Shown here: positions 46,817-55,712 of the stretch, piece after piece
How the letters are laid out: each line of letters starts with the position of its first letter
How positions within the stretch are numbered: position 1 is the stretch's first letter
Source of the DNA: an uncultured Pantoea sp.
GTDB lineage: Bacteria > Pseudomonadota > Gammaproteobacteria > Enterobacterales > Enterobacteriaceae
Direction of reading: 5' to 3'
Assembly (NCBI GenBank): GCA_913778495.1
Contig: CAJYVD010000034.1
Coordinates: 213,500 to 277,499 of the forward strand
DNA length: 64,000 bases
Made by a program: the position numbers and the translations under genes
Notes under the pieces: model-generated
Seen by the model: the letters and a program-made list of their open reading frames with translations, nothing else
Databases searched by the model: none
What the model was told of the DNA's origin: nothing

Positions 46817-47845
46817 ATGCCTGCTTTTGCTTCAAAAAGAACGGTGCTGCTGAGCGCCCTGCTGATTGCGCTGCTGACCATGGCCTTTTTTGTCTGGTCC
46901 GCACTGACCGCCCATGACCGTCGCACTGACGATGCCTATGTCAGCGCCGACTACACGTTGGTGGCGCCGAAGGTGTCGGGCTATGTCGCGCACGTTAACG
47001 TGCAGGATAACCAACCGGTCAAGGCCGGCGATGTGCTGGCCACGCTGGACGATCGCGACTATCGCGTCGCGCTGGAAGCCGCGCAGGCGAATCTGCAGGT
47101 GAGTCAGGCGAAGCTGCTGAGTAGCCAGGCGCAGCTTGAACAGCAGCGGTCAACCATCGCGCAGGCGCACGCAGCGCTGGCGGCCAGCGAGGCCGCCGCA
47201 CAGTATGCCGGCCAGAGCGCGGCGCGCTACGATCGCCTGTACAAAAGCGGTACCATCGCCGCCGACGCACAGCAGAAAGCCAACTCTAGCCAGCGTAGCG
47301 CTGCCGCGACCGTGCGGCAAAGTGAAGCGGCGCTTGCCGCAGCGCAAAAGCAAGTGGGCGTACTGCAGGCGGCGGTGCGTCAAGCGGCAGCGGACGTCAG
47401 CGCCGCTGAAGCCAGCGTCGATCAAGCGCAACTCAATCTTTCTTACACACGCATTGTGGCGCCGATTGACGGCATGGTGGCGCAGCGCGCGGTGCGCCAG
47501 GGCGCTTACGTTAGTGCGGGCACCCGCCTGCTGGCGGTGGTGCCGCTGCAGCAAGCCTACATCACCGCCCACTTCCTGGAAACGCAGCTGGCTGATGTGC
47601 AGCCGGGACAAGCGGTGAAGATCCGCGTGGATGCGCTACCCGGCACACGGTTCACCGGCCATGTGGACAGCATTGCCCCTGCCACCGGCGCCACCTTTTC
47701 TGCGATTGCGCCGGACAACGCCACGGGCAATTACACCAAAGTGGTACAGCGTCTGCCGGTGAAAATTGTGCTGGATGCGCGTCAGCCGGATCTTGCTAAG
47801 CTGCGCGTTGGCATGTCGGCGGTGCCGGAAATTCAGCCCCGCTGA
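46817..47845 (+). CDS. HlyD-family membrane fusion protein, EmrA-like
   Basis: A 342-residue periplasmic adaptor with one N-terminal membrane helix (LLSALLIALLTMAFFVWSA), the lipoyl halves (VAPKVSGYVAHVNVQDNQPVKAGDVLATLD and YTRIVAPIDGMVAQRAVRQG), a long alanine/glutamine-rich coiled-coil hairpin between them (about 90-210) and a beta-barrel end. Together with the preceding DHA2 transporter it forms a two-component part of a tripartite efflux pump. Order MFS-then-adaptor is opposite to E. coli emrKY. Confidence 0.92.
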   Translation: MPAFASKRTVLLSALLIALLTMAFFVWSALTAHDRRTDDAYVSADYTLVAPKVSGYVAHVNVQDNQPVKAGDVLATLDDRDYRVALEAAQANLQVSQAKLLSSQAQLEQQRSTIAQAHAALAASEAAAQYAGQSAARYDRLYKSGTIAADAQQKANSSQRSAAATVRQSEAALAAAQKQVGVLQAAVRQAAADVSAAEASVDQAQLNLSYTRIVAPIDGMVAQRAVRQGAYVSAGTRLLAVVPLQQAYITAHFLETQLADVQPGQAVKIRVDALPGTRFTGHVDSIAPATGATFSAIAPDNATGNYTKVVQRLPVKIVLDARQPDLAKLRVGMSAVPEIQPR

Positions 47846-48047
47846 AAATGTGAGCAACTTCTCAGAACTGACCTATTTATTTTTGAGGGAAATGCGGGTA
47901 GATTAGCGCTCGATCCTGTTCTGGGCCTGCCTGGAACCACCTGAGATGAAAGCGTGCAGCACCAATGAACTCCACCTTTCTCTTGTTCTGTTCGGGTTAC
48001 GCTGGCTTGGGATCGCCAGCATGATAACTGCTCAGAGGAGTTGTACT

Positions 48048-48122
48048 GTGAGATACGCTTTGATGGGAATCTCTTTTTTCCTGTTAATCTGGGTTGGCAC
48101 CTTCGTGCTAATGCTGAAATGA
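48048..48122 (+). CDS. ypdK: Small membrane protein YpdK
   Basis: A 24-codon frame from GTG 48048 reading MRYALMGISFFLLIWVGTF and five more residues, a single hydrophobic helix. It aligns with E. coli YpdK (MKYFFMGISFMVIVWAGTF as I recall) and lies at the same place just before alaC. AGAGGAG precedes the start by 7 nt. A short leader hairpin GCTGGC/GCCAGC (48001-48020) lies upstream and a terminator hairpin downstream. Function unknown. Confidence 0.85.
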   Translation: MRYALMGISFFLLIWVGTFVLMLK

Positions 48123-48130
48123 TGCCAGGC

Positions 48131-48152
48131 AGGGCGACCAACGGGTCGCCCT
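48131..48152. terminator. Terminator between ypdK and alaC
   Basis: AGGGCGACC (48131-48139), loop AACG, GGTCGCCCT (48144-48152). The T run is interrupted (CTTCATTT), so strength is uncertain. Confidence 0.65.
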
Positions 48153-48155
48153 CTT

Positions 48156-48179
48156 CATTTACGGCGTCATTTACGGCGT
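48156..48179. repeat. 12-bp tandem duplication over the alaC stop codon
   Basis: CATTTACGGCGT occurs twice head-to-tail. On the alaC strand each copy reads through ...ACG CCG TAA, so the duplication has given two in-frame TAA codons 12 bp apart. Confidence 0.9.
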
Positions 48180-49406
48180 CTCGTCCAACGCTTTCACCGT
48201 GCCCGGCAAAATACCGTCCGCGCGAAACATACTTTTAATGCCCCGCACCGCCTGACGAATGCGATCGCTGTTCTCGATCAGCGCGAAACGCACGTGGGTG
48301 TCACCGTAGTCACCAAAGCCAATGCCCGGCGAGACGCACACTTTCGCCTCTTGCAGCAGCAGTTTGGCAAACTCCAGCGAGCCGAGATGCGCGTAGTGGT
48401 CGGGAATTTTGGCCCACACGTACATGGACGCTTTGGGCAGATCCACCATCCAGCCCGCCTCGTGCAGCCCTTTGACCAGCACGTCACGACGGCGCTTATA
48501 CTGCTCGGCGATATCACGCACGCACTGCTGATCACCTTCCAGCGCGGCGATGGCCGCCACCTGCAGCGGGGTAAAGGTGCCGTAATCGTGATAGCTCTTG
48601 ATACGCGCCAACGCCGCGACCAGATCTTTGTTGCCGACCATAAAGCCGATGCGCCAGCCTGCCATGTTGTAGCTTTTTGACAGGGTAAAGAACTCCACCG
48701 CCACGTCGCGTGCGCCGGGCACCTGCATGATCGACGGCGCTTTCCAGCCATCGTAGGTGATATCCGCATAGGCCAAATCGTGGATGACCAGCACGTTGTA
48801 CTGTTTCGCCAGCGCTATCACGCGCTCGAAGAAATCGAGCTCAACGCACTGTGAAGTGGGGTTTGACGGAAAACCGAGGATCATCATCTTCGGCTTGGGA
48901 TAGCTTTCGCGAATGGCGCGTTCGAGTTCGTTAAAGAAGTCCACGCCGGCGACCAGCGGCACCGAACGCACCTGAGCGCCAGCAATCACTGCGCCGTAGA
49001 TATGAATCGGGTAGCTGGGATTGGGCACCAGCACGGTGTCACCGTGATCCAGCGTAGCCAGCATCAGATGCGCCAGTCCCTCTTTCGAGCCAATGGTGAC
49101 AATCGCTTCCGACTCCGGATCGATATCCACCTGATAGCGATCGGCATACCAACGGGAGATGGCGCGACGCAGCCGCGGGATGCCTTTTGACGTGGAGTAG
49201 CCGTGGGTATCTTCACGCTGTGCCACCTGGCACAATTTTTCCACAATGTGCGGCGGCGTGGCGCCGTCAGGGTTGCCCATCGAAAAATCGATGATGTCTT
49301 CGCCGCGCCGACGCGCAGCCATCTTCAATTCAGCGGTGATGTTAAATACGTAGGGCGGAAGGCGTTCAATACGCGAGAAACGACGGGGGGTGCTGTTATC
49401 AGCCAT
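48171..49406 (-). CDS. alaC: Alanine transaminase AlaC
   Basis: AlaC makes L-alanine from pyruvate and glutamate. The 411-residue PLP enzyme of fold type I has the PLP lysine in [17 protein letters not shown] (about residue 240), [11 protein letters not shown] for the pyridine nitrogen aspartate, [10 protein letters not shown], and a C-terminal arginine in HVRFALIEN. Length equals E. coli AlaC. Two consecutive 12-bp repeats cover its stop codon. It is convergent with ypdK. Confidence 0.95.
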   Translation of the reverse strand: MADNSTPRRFSRIERLPPYVFNITAELKMAARRRGEDIIDFSMGNPDGATPPHIVEKLCQVAQREDTHGYSTSKGIPRLRRAISRWYADRYQVDIDPESEAIVTIGSKEGLAHLMLATLDHGDTVLVPNPSYPIHIYGAVIAGAQVRSVPLVAGVDFFNELERAIRESYPKPKMMILGFPSNPTSQCVELDFFERVIALAKQYNVLVIHDLAYADITYDGWKAPSIMQVPGARDVAVEFFTLSKSYNMAGWRIGFMVGNKDLVAALARIKSYHDYGTFTPLQVAAIAALEGDQQCVRDIAEQYKRRRDVLVKGLHEAGWMVDLPKASMYVWAKIPDHYAHLGSLEFAKLLLQEAKVCVSPGIGFGDYGDTHVRFALIENSDRIRQAVRGIKSMFRADGILPGTVKALDETP

Positions 49407-49525
49407 ATTATCCTCGGGGTTACGTTAGCGCCCGGACCGTCCGAGCGACGCTGGTCACTGCGGTGACCGAAGCATGAACATAACGCGTTGCGGATAACGC
49501 TGTCGAGCGCAGCAGAAAATATTTT

Positions 49526-50050
49526 TTACGCGCGTGGATTAAGGCGGCCAAACGCCCAGTCGTTTACCCAAGCGCCATTTAGCAGATAATTATCCCGTAA
49601 AGTTCCCTCAAGCACGAAACCATTCTTTTCCAAAATGCGGCGGGACGGCCAATTCCCCTCCACCACCAGCGCTTTGAGCTTATGAAATTCTGCGTCGAGC
49701 AAAAAGGTGCACAGCGCCGCCAGCGCCTCGCTGCCGTATCCCTTGCCGGTAAACGCCTGCGCGAGCATATACCCCACTTCCGCCTGGCGATGCGGCTCCC
49801 ACTCCGCGCTGCAGCCAAACAGGCCGATGGGCTCACCGCTGTCGCGACGTCGCGCCACCAGGCAGAGCATATGGAAACTGGTGGTCTGCCACGGCACCAG
49901 CCGCTCCGTGAAGCGCTGGCGAATATCCGCCTCATCGGGAATGTCCCCCACCCACGTCATGGTGGCGGCCTGCTGGTGCACGGTTTTGAAAATGTGCCAG
50001 TCTTCCGGCTGAAGCGGGGTCAGGCATAAACGCGGGGTCTTTAATTGCAT
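49526..50050 (-). CDS. GNAT N-acetyltransferase, RimJ/RimL-like
   Basis: A 174-residue acetyltransferase. It opens MQLKTPRLCLTPLQPEDWHIF, the RimJ/RimL subgroup start, and has the acetyl-CoA loop in GYMLAQAFTGKGYGSEALAAL (Q/R-x-x-G-x-G/A type) and the VVEGNWPSRRILEKNGFVLEG signature. Acetyl acceptor unknown. An in-frame ATG at 50080 would add ten residues; I prefer 50050 because the family begins there. Head-to-tail with alaC, about 120 bp downstream of its start. Confidence 0.87.
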   Translation of the reverse strand: MQLKTPRLCLTPLQPEDWHIFKTVHQQAATMTWVGDIPDEADIRQRFTERLVPWQTTSFHMLCLVARRRDSGEPIGLFGCSAEWEPHRQAEVGYMLAQAFTGKGYGSEALAALCTFLLDAEFHKLKALVVEGNWPSRRILEKNGFVLEGTLRDNYLLNGAWVNDWAFGRLNPRA

Positions 50051-50257
50051 AGCGCTACTCCGTGAGTCGGTCCCCGGCACGATAGCAAACCGTCACGACA
50101 ACAACCAGCGGGCGCGCAGGTGACGCGCCCGGATAGCGTGTACAACGGCAGAAATTGATGTAGATGCGCAGATTGGCAGGTTACGCGCCGCGACGCTGGC
50201 AGTTGGCGGACACATTTTTTATCATGGACGTATCCCCTTCAGCGCTGAGAGATCCTT

Positions 50258-51967
50258 TTGCTTTCCCATTTTGACATGCTGCTGGCCGTATTTGACCGCG
50301 CCGCGCTGATGCTAATTTGCCTGTTCTTTCTTACCCGCACGCGTCTGTTTCGTCAGCTGTTGCAAAAAGATGAGCACACGCTCGGTGAAAAAACAGCCGT
50401 CACAGCGATCTTCTCGCTGTTCGCCTTGTTCAGTACCTGGTCCGCGATCCACGTTGAGGGCTCGCTGCTCAACGTGCGCGTGATTGCGGTAATGGCCGGT
50501 GGCATTCTGTTTGGCCCTTGGGTGGGCATTGCCACCGGGATCATCGCGGGCTTGCACCGCTACTTGATTGATATGGAAGGCATCACCGCCGTACCTTGCC
50601 TGATCACCAGCCTGCTCGCCGGCCTGGCATCAGGGCTGATTCACCGGCGCGTCGACAAGGTCCGGCGCTGGCGCGTTGGCATTGTGGCCGGCATGCTGTG
50701 CGAAGCTTTTACCATGCTGCTGATTGTGCTGTGGGCCAAGCCGACGGCGCAGGGTTGGTTGATCGTGTCTGACATCGCGCTACCGATGATCCTCGGGGCG
50801 TCAAGCATCGGCCTGATTGTGCTGCTGGTGCAAAGCGTGGAGGGTGAAAAAGAGGCGATTGCCGCACGCCAGGCCAAGCTCGCGCTGGACATTGCCAACA
50901 AAACGCTGCCGCTGTTTCGCCAGGTCAATAGCCGTTCGCTACGCCAGGTGTGTGAAATTATCTGCAACGATATTCACGCCGACGCGGTGGCCATCACCAA
51001 CACGCACCAGATCCTCGCCTACGTAGGTTACGGTGCGCAGAACTACCATAACGGCGACGATGGCATCAGCCCGACGACCGCACAAGCGATCGCCTCGGGG
51101 AAAATTATCATCAAAAACAATGATGAAGCGCACCGAACGAAAGATATCCACTCTATGCTAGTGATCCCGCTGCGGGAAAAAGGCGAGGTCACCGGCACGC
51201 TCAAAATCTACTACCGCAAAGCGCACCGCATTACCGACGCGTTAAAAGAGATGGCGGTGGGCCTGTCGCAAATTATCTCTACGCAGCTGGAAGTGTCGCG
51301 CGCTGAACAGCTGCGTGAAATGGCGAATAAAGCCGAGCTGCGCGCGCTGCAAAGCAAGATTAACCCGCATTTCCTGTTCAACGCGCTCAACGCCATCTCC
51401 GCGTCAATTCGGTTAAATCCGGACACGGCGCGCCAGCTGGTGATCAACCTGTCACGCTACTTACGCTACAACCTGGAGCTGAACGATGACGAAGCCATCG
51501 ATATCAAAAAAGAGCTGTGGCAGGTGAAAGATTACATCGCCATTGAGCAGGCGCGTTTTGGCGACAAGCTCAGCATGATTTATGACGTGGATGAAGATCT
51601 GCATTTTGCGCTGCCCAGCTTGCTGATTCAGCCGCTGGTGGAGAACGCCATCGTACACGGTATTCAGCCGTGTCGCGGCAAAGGGGTGGTGACGTTGAGC
51701 GTCAAAGATTTAGGGGATCGCGTGCGGGTTGCGGTGCGCGATACCGGCGCCGGCATTAGCGATGCGGTGATGGCTCGCGTGGCGCGCGATGAGATGCCGG
51801 GCAATAAAATTGGCCTGCTCAACGTGCACCATCGCGTCAAGCTGCTTTCCGGACAAGGCTTACAGATTAGCCGCTTGAATCCCGGTACGGAGATCGCCTT
51901 TACGCTGCATAAAGCCGGGCAGCGCACGTCGCGCCCCTCCTCTCACCTCACGGAGCCCAACGCGTGA
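50258..51967 (+). CDS. ypdA: Sensor histidine kinase YpdA (pyruvate sensing)
   Basis: A LytS-type kinase of 569 residues. Six membrane helices of the 5TMR-LYT domain (about 1-190), a GAF domain (about 220-340: [22 protein letters not shown]), a His_kinase domain with H371 in [16 protein letters not shown], and a GHKL ATPase domain ([20 protein letters not shown]). It matches E. coli YpdA, which responds to extracellular pyruvate. The start is unusual: a TTG at 50258 with GAGAGA five nt upstream gives the family length, while the first ATG (50276) has no RBS. Its stop overlaps ypdB by 4 nt. Confidence 0.94.
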   Translation: MLSHFDMLLAVFDRAALMLICLFFLTRTRLFRQLLQKDEHTLGEKTAVTAIFSLFALFSTWSAIHVEGSLLNVRVIAVMAGGILFGPWVGIATGIIAGLHRYLIDMEGITAVPCLITSLLAGLASGLIHRRVDKVRRWRVGIVAGMLCEAFTMLLIVLWAKPTAQGWLIVSDIALPMILGASSIGLIVLLVQSVEGEKEAIAARQAKLALDIANKTLPLFRQVNSRSLRQVCEIICNDIHADAVAITNTHQILAYVGYGAQNYHNGDDGISPTTAQAIASGKIIIKNNDEAHRTKDIHSMLVIPLREKGEVTGTLKIYYRKAHRITDALKEMAVGLSQIISTQLEVSRAEQLREMANKAELRALQSKINPHFLFNALNAISASIRLNPDTARQLVINLSRYLRYNLELNDDEAIDIKKELWQVKDYIAIEQARFGDKLSMIYDVDEDLHFALPSLLIQPLVENAIVHGIQPCRGKGVVTLSVKDLGDRVRVAVRDTGAGISDAVMARVARDEMPGNKIGLLNVHHRVKLLSGQGLQISRLNPGTEIAFTLHKAGQRTSRPSSHLTEPNA

Positions 51968-52689
51968 AAGCCATTATCGTCGAAGATGAATTTCTGGCCC
52001 GTCAGGAGCTGAGCTGGATGATCGCGCAGCACAGCCAGATCAGCGTCGAAGCCTGTTTTGATGACGGCCTGGATGTACTGAAATACTTGCAGCAGCACCG
52101 GGTTGACGTGATTTTTCTCGATATCAACATCCCGTCGCTGGACGGCATGCTGCTGGCGCAGAACATCAATCAGTTCGCGCACAAGCCGCTGATTGTGTTT
52201 ATCACCGCGTGGAAAGAGCACGCCGTTGAGGCGTTTGAACTGGACGCGTTTGACTACATCCTCAAGCCGTATCACGAGGCGCGCATTATCACCATGCTCA
52301 ATAAGCTGGAAGCCAGCGTCTCGCACGCGCAGGCGCAGCCTGCCAGCGCGCTCACGGCGCCGCAAACGGTGAATCTGGTCAAGGATGAGCGCATTATCGT
52401 GACCGATATCAACGATATCTACTATGTCGAAGCGCATGAAAAGCTGACGTTTGTGTATACCCGGCGCGAAGCCTATGTGATGTCGATGACCCTCGGGGAG
52501 TTTTGCAGCCGTTTGCCTGAGCAGGCGTTTTTCCGCTGCCACCGCTCCTACTGCGTCAATCTGAGTAAGATTCGGGAAATCGAGCCGTGGTTTAACAACA
52601 CCTACCTGCTCAAGCTGCGCGACCTGACGGCGCAAGTGCCGGTGAGCCGCAGCAAGACCAAAGCGTTCCGGCTGTTGATGCGACTGTAA
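51964..52689 (+). CDS. ypdB: LytTR response regulator YpdB
   Basis: A 241-residue regulator: receiver domain (1-120) with E7-D8, D53 in [13 protein letters not shown] and K107-like lysine in YILKPYHE, and a C-terminal LytTR DNA-binding domain (about 140-240: [57 protein letters not shown]). It activates yhjX in E. coli by binding a direct repeat, and such a repeat is present upstream of yhjX in this window. The ATG-type start is the GTG at 51964 overlapping the ypdA stop. Confidence 0.95.
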   Translation: MKAIIVEDEFLARQELSWMIAQHSQISVEACFDDGLDVLKYLQQHRVDVIFLDINIPSLDGMLLAQNINQFAHKPLIVFITAWKEHAVEAFELDAFDYILKPYHEARIITMLNKLEASVSHAQAQPASALTAPQTVNLVKDERIIVTDINDIYYVEAHEKLTFVYTRREAYVMSMTLGEFCSRLPEQAFFRCHRSYCVNLSKIREIEPWFNNTYLLKLRDLTAQVPVSRSKTKAFRLLMRL

Positions 52690-52713
52690 GGCGAACGGCT
52701 GACGCCGTTCGCC
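52690..52713. terminator. Terminator between ypdB and glk
   Basis: GGCGAACGGC (52690-52699), loop TGAC, GCCGTTCGCC (52704-52713), a perfect 10-bp stem in the 30-bp convergent gap. T tracts are weak on both sides. Confidence 0.7.
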
Positions 52714-52719
52714 AGCGGA

Positions 52720-53685
52720 TTAAAGCTCGCGTCCTAGCGTCTGACGCAGGTGCGCGCCGGCACCAAGCAGACCGGGCTGATCGTGGGTGATCATATACAC
52801 CGGAATATCCACCAGGTAATCGCGGAAACGGCCTTTATCCTCAAACGCGGCGCGGAAACCGGATGCCTTGAAGAAATCCAGGAAGCGCGGCACGATGCCG
52901 CCGGCAATATACACGCCACCAAAGGTGCCGAGGTTCAGCGCCAGGTTGCCGCCAAAGCGGCCCATGATCACGCAAAACAGCGACAGCGCGCGACGACAGT
53001 CGATGCAGGTATCCTGCAGCGCACGCTCGGTGACATCGCGCGGCTTGAGGTTTTCCGGTTCACGCGCGTCAGATTTCACGATGGCGCGATAAAGATTCAC
53101 CAGGCCCGAGCCGGACAGCACGCGCTCCGCAGACACGTGGCCCAGTTCGGCGCGCAGCACGTCCAGAATCACGCTCTCTTCTTCGCTGTTTGGCGCGAAG
53201 TCCACATGACCGCCCTCGCCCGGCAGGCTGACCCAGCGTTTATCCACGTGCACCAGATGGCTCACGCCTAAGCCGGTGCCGGCGCCGTAAATGGCGATAG
53301 GCTTGCCTTCAATCGGCTCTTTGCCGCCAAACTGAATCACTTCATCGCGGCTCAGCATCGGAATCGCCATCGACACCGCCGTGAAATCGTTGATGATTTC
53401 CAGCGTCTCAAAGGCCAGATTTGCCTTCATGGCGCGCGTGGAAAAGGCCCAATCGTGGTTGGTCATTTCAACCCAGTCTTCGGTTATTGGGCAGGCAATC
53501 GCGATACAGGCATGTTTAACTTCCTGTTTTTGCTCATCAAGATAGTGACGGATTACCGCTTCAAGATTGTCGTAGTCTGATGTTGAGAATGTTGTGGCCT
53601 GGGAGACGGCGCCGCTCTCCACCTCACACAAGGCAAGACGGGCGTTAGTACCACCCACATCGCCGACCAGGGCGTATTTTGTCAT
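52720..53685 (-). CDS. glk: Glucokinase
   Basis: Glk phosphorylates free glucose with ATP to glucose-6-phosphate. The 321-residue ROK-related bacterial glucokinase begins [20 protein letters not shown] (phosphate-1 loop), and has [21 protein letters not shown] with the catalytic aspartate region, [15 protein letters not shown] (phosphate-2) and [15 protein letters not shown] (adenosine motif). Length equals E. coli. It is convergent with ypdB, an arrangement created by absence of the E. coli fry/ypd genes. Confidence 0.97.
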   Translation of the reverse strand: MTKYALVGDVGGTNARLALCEVESGAVSQATTFSTSDYDNLEAVIRHYLDEQKQEVKHACIAIACPITEDWVEMTNHDWAFSTRAMKANLAFETLEIINDFTAVSMAIPMLSRDEVIQFGGKEPIEGKPIAIYGAGTGLGVSHLVHVDKRWVSLPGEGGHVDFAPNSEEESVILDVLRAELGHVSAERVLSGSGLVNLYRAIVKSDAREPENLKPRDVTERALQDTCIDCRRALSLFCVIMGRFGGNLALNLGTFGGVYIAGGIVPRFLDFFKASGFRAAFEDKGRFRDYLVDIPVYMITHDQPGLLGAGAHLRQTLGREL

Positions 53686-53844
53686 TCTTCTGCTGCTCCG
53701 CTTGGGTCATAAATAATTGCAGGACACTATAAAAGCCTGCCAGTAAAACAACAACGCCCACCTGCACGATGGGCGCCTTCTGTCTGGTGTGAGGCACAGC
53801 CTGGCGATTGCTGAGCCCGCTGTATAGAGGCAACTTTCCGAAAC

Positions 53845-55497
53845 TTAGCCGCTATTGCGCTGGTGCAGCGCTGCCGTGACGGTGCGCAGCAGCGGCGGGA
53901 GATCCTGTTTTTCCATCACCACCTCTACCAGCGACAGGCGACGCGACGCCGCAAGCTGCGTCATCACCGCTGCCAGTTGAGCCGTTTCGCTCACCCGCCA
54001 GCTTTGCGCGGCACTGTTGCAGCTCATTGCCTGCGGCAGCGCGGTCCAGTTCCACTGGGCAATGTCGTTGTAGCGCTGCTCGGCACCGTGAATCGCCCGC
54101 TCTACGGTATAGCCATCATTATTGAGCAAGAAAATGATCGGCTGCTGTCCGTCGCGCTGCATAGAGCCCAGTTCCTGAATCGTAAGCTGCGCCGAACCGT
54201 CGCCAATAATGAGGATGACGCGGCGCTCAGGCTGCGCCGTTTGTGCGCCGAACGCTGCTGGAAGAGTATAGCCAATGGATCCCCAAAGCGGTTGCACCAG
54301 CAGCTGTGCCGCTTGCGGCAGCCGCAGCGCTGCCGCGCCAAAGGCCGCTGTACCTTGATCGGCAAGGATAATATCACCGGGCTGCAGGAAGCGCTGCATT
54401 GCCTGCCAGAAATGGCACTGACTGATTACCGCAGCAGCAGGAAGCGGCGCGTCTTCATCCGCTGTGGGCGCTGCCAGCGGCCAGCGGGCGCAGTGACGCT
54501 GGTAAATCGGCAGCAGCGCCTCCAGCGCCTGGTGCAGAGTCAGCGGCGCAAAATGTTCGCCGCCCACCGTGGCGTGAAACGGCTGGAGATCGATAACGCG
54601 TTCGGCGGGCAGCTGCTGGGTAAAGCCCGCCGTCAGCGTATCGGTGAAGCGCACACCCACACACAGCGTGACGTCTACCGCCTCGATCGCCTCACGCACC
54701 GCCGTGCTGCTGCCTGCGCCAGCGTAAGTGCCTACGTAGCCCGGCTGCTGTTCGTCCAGCACGCCTTTGCCCATTAACAAGGTGGCGCTGGGTATGGCGC
54801 GCAGATCGCGCAGGGCACCGAGCGTACGTTGCACCTGCCAACGCGATGCGAGGAAGTCAGCCAGCAGGGAAACGCGCTGCGCTTCGCCCAGCATGCGCGC
54901 CGCCGCCGCCGTAAAGGCCGCCACGGCGTCGGCCGCAGGTGCCCGTTTGGGCGCGTTGGTCGCCGCAGGAATAACGCGGGCGCTGGCGACATCAACCGCC
55001 AGCAGCAAATAACCCGGACGATGCTGGTACAGCGCCTCCTCTATCACGCGATCGATCTCCGCCACGGCGTTTTCATGGGTCAGCACCGCCGCTGCGGCGC
55101 TGATCTCCTGCGCCATACGCAAAAAATGGCCAAAATCGCCGTCGCCCAGCGAATGGTGAACGCAGTCGCCCTGCTGCTGCGCGCGCGTCGATGGCGCCCC
55201 CACGATGTGGATCACCGGCACGTACTCGGCGTAGCTGCCCGCCACCCCGTTCATGGCGCTCAGTTCGCCTACGCCGAAGGTGGTGAGCAGCGCCGCCGCG
55301 CCGGTGCAGCGACCATAGCCGTCAGCCGCGTAGGCCGCGTTAAGTTCGTTCGCGCAGCCCACCCACGTGATGGCGGGATGGGCAATAACGCTATCCAGAA
55401 ATTGCAGGTTGTAGTCGCCCGGTACGCCAAACAGATGCCGGATACCCGCCTGCTGTAAACGGTGCAGTAAATAGTCGCCAACGGTCAGGGATGTCAT
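53845..55497 (-). CDS. ipdC: Indolepyruvate decarboxylase
   Basis: A 550-residue thiamine-diphosphate decarboxylase that would convert indole-3-pyruvate to indole-3-acetaldehyde, the key step of the indole-3-pyruvate route to auxin (IAA). N-terminal PYR domain with GVPGDYNLQFLDSVI and the activating glutamate in GCANELNAAYAADGYGR (E about 50), HHSLGDGDFGHF with the catalytic histidine pair, a central domain, and the ThDP/Mg motif GDGSAQLTIQELGSMQRDG ending in LLNNDGYTVE. Related phenylpyruvate or pyruvate decarboxylases are the alternatives; the family length and the glk neighbourhood favour ipdC as in Pantoea and Erwinia. Confidence 0.9.
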   Translation of the reverse strand: MTSLTVGDYLLHRLQQAGIRHLFGVPGDYNLQFLDSVIAHPAITWVGCANELNAAYAADGYGRCTGAAALLTTFGVGELSAMNGVAGSYAEYVPVIHIVGAPSTRAQQQGDCVHHSLGDGDFGHFLRMAQEISAAAAVLTHENAVAEIDRVIEEALYQHRPGYLLLAVDVASARVIPAATNAPKRAPAADAVAAFTAAAARMLGEAQRVSLLADFLASRWQVQRTLGALRDLRAIPSATLLMGKGVLDEQQPGYVGTYAGAGSSTAVREAIEAVDVTLCVGVRFTDTLTAGFTQQLPAERVIDLQPFHATVGGEHFAPLTLHQALEALLPIYQRHCARWPLAAPTADEDAPLPAAAVISQCHFWQAMQRFLQPGDIILADQGTAAFGAAALRLPQAAQLLVQPLWGSIGYTLPAAFGAQTAQPERRVILIIGDGSAQLTIQELGSMQRDGQQPIIFLLNNDGYTVERAIHGAEQRYNDIAQWNWTALPQAMSCNSAAQSWRVSETAQLAAVMTQLAASRRLSLVEVVMEKQDLPPLLRTVTAALHQRNSG

Positions 55498-55647
55498 GAG
55501 GCTTTCCTTCTCAAGGGAGTCCTTCGAGTATCACCGATGTGGCTGAATTGGCGATCTTTTCACCGCGTACGTCTGGTGATGTCTGGCAAGCTAACGTTAC
55601 GACGACAGATCATTCTGCGGGATGTGATCGGCGCAGCGTTTCAGCAT

Positions 55648-55665
55648 AGTGTAAACGCATACACT
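55648..55665. promoter_or_regulatory. Inverted repeat between ipdC and the aldo-keto reductase
   Basis: AGTGTA (55648-55653), spacer AACGCA, TACACT (55660-55665), with further partial symmetry outward (CAGCA and CTGCTG). It lies 48 bp before the aldo-keto reductase ATG and 150 bp before ipdC. Possible operator; regulator unknown. Confidence 0.4.
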
Positions 55666-55712
55666 GCTGGGCTGACCTCCTTTTCCATTTCGCTAAAACA
55701 GGAAAATTGCGC

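Noticed and set aside
46817-47845. Assignment of the pump as emrKY
   Set aside because: Gene order is transporter then adaptor, opposite to emrKY, and regulation is by IclR in place of EvgA; only the position is similar.
35344-48047. Genomic island or prophage integrated at argW
   Set aside because: No integrase, phage gene or second copy of the tRNA 3' end was found, so I describe it only as a variable interval.
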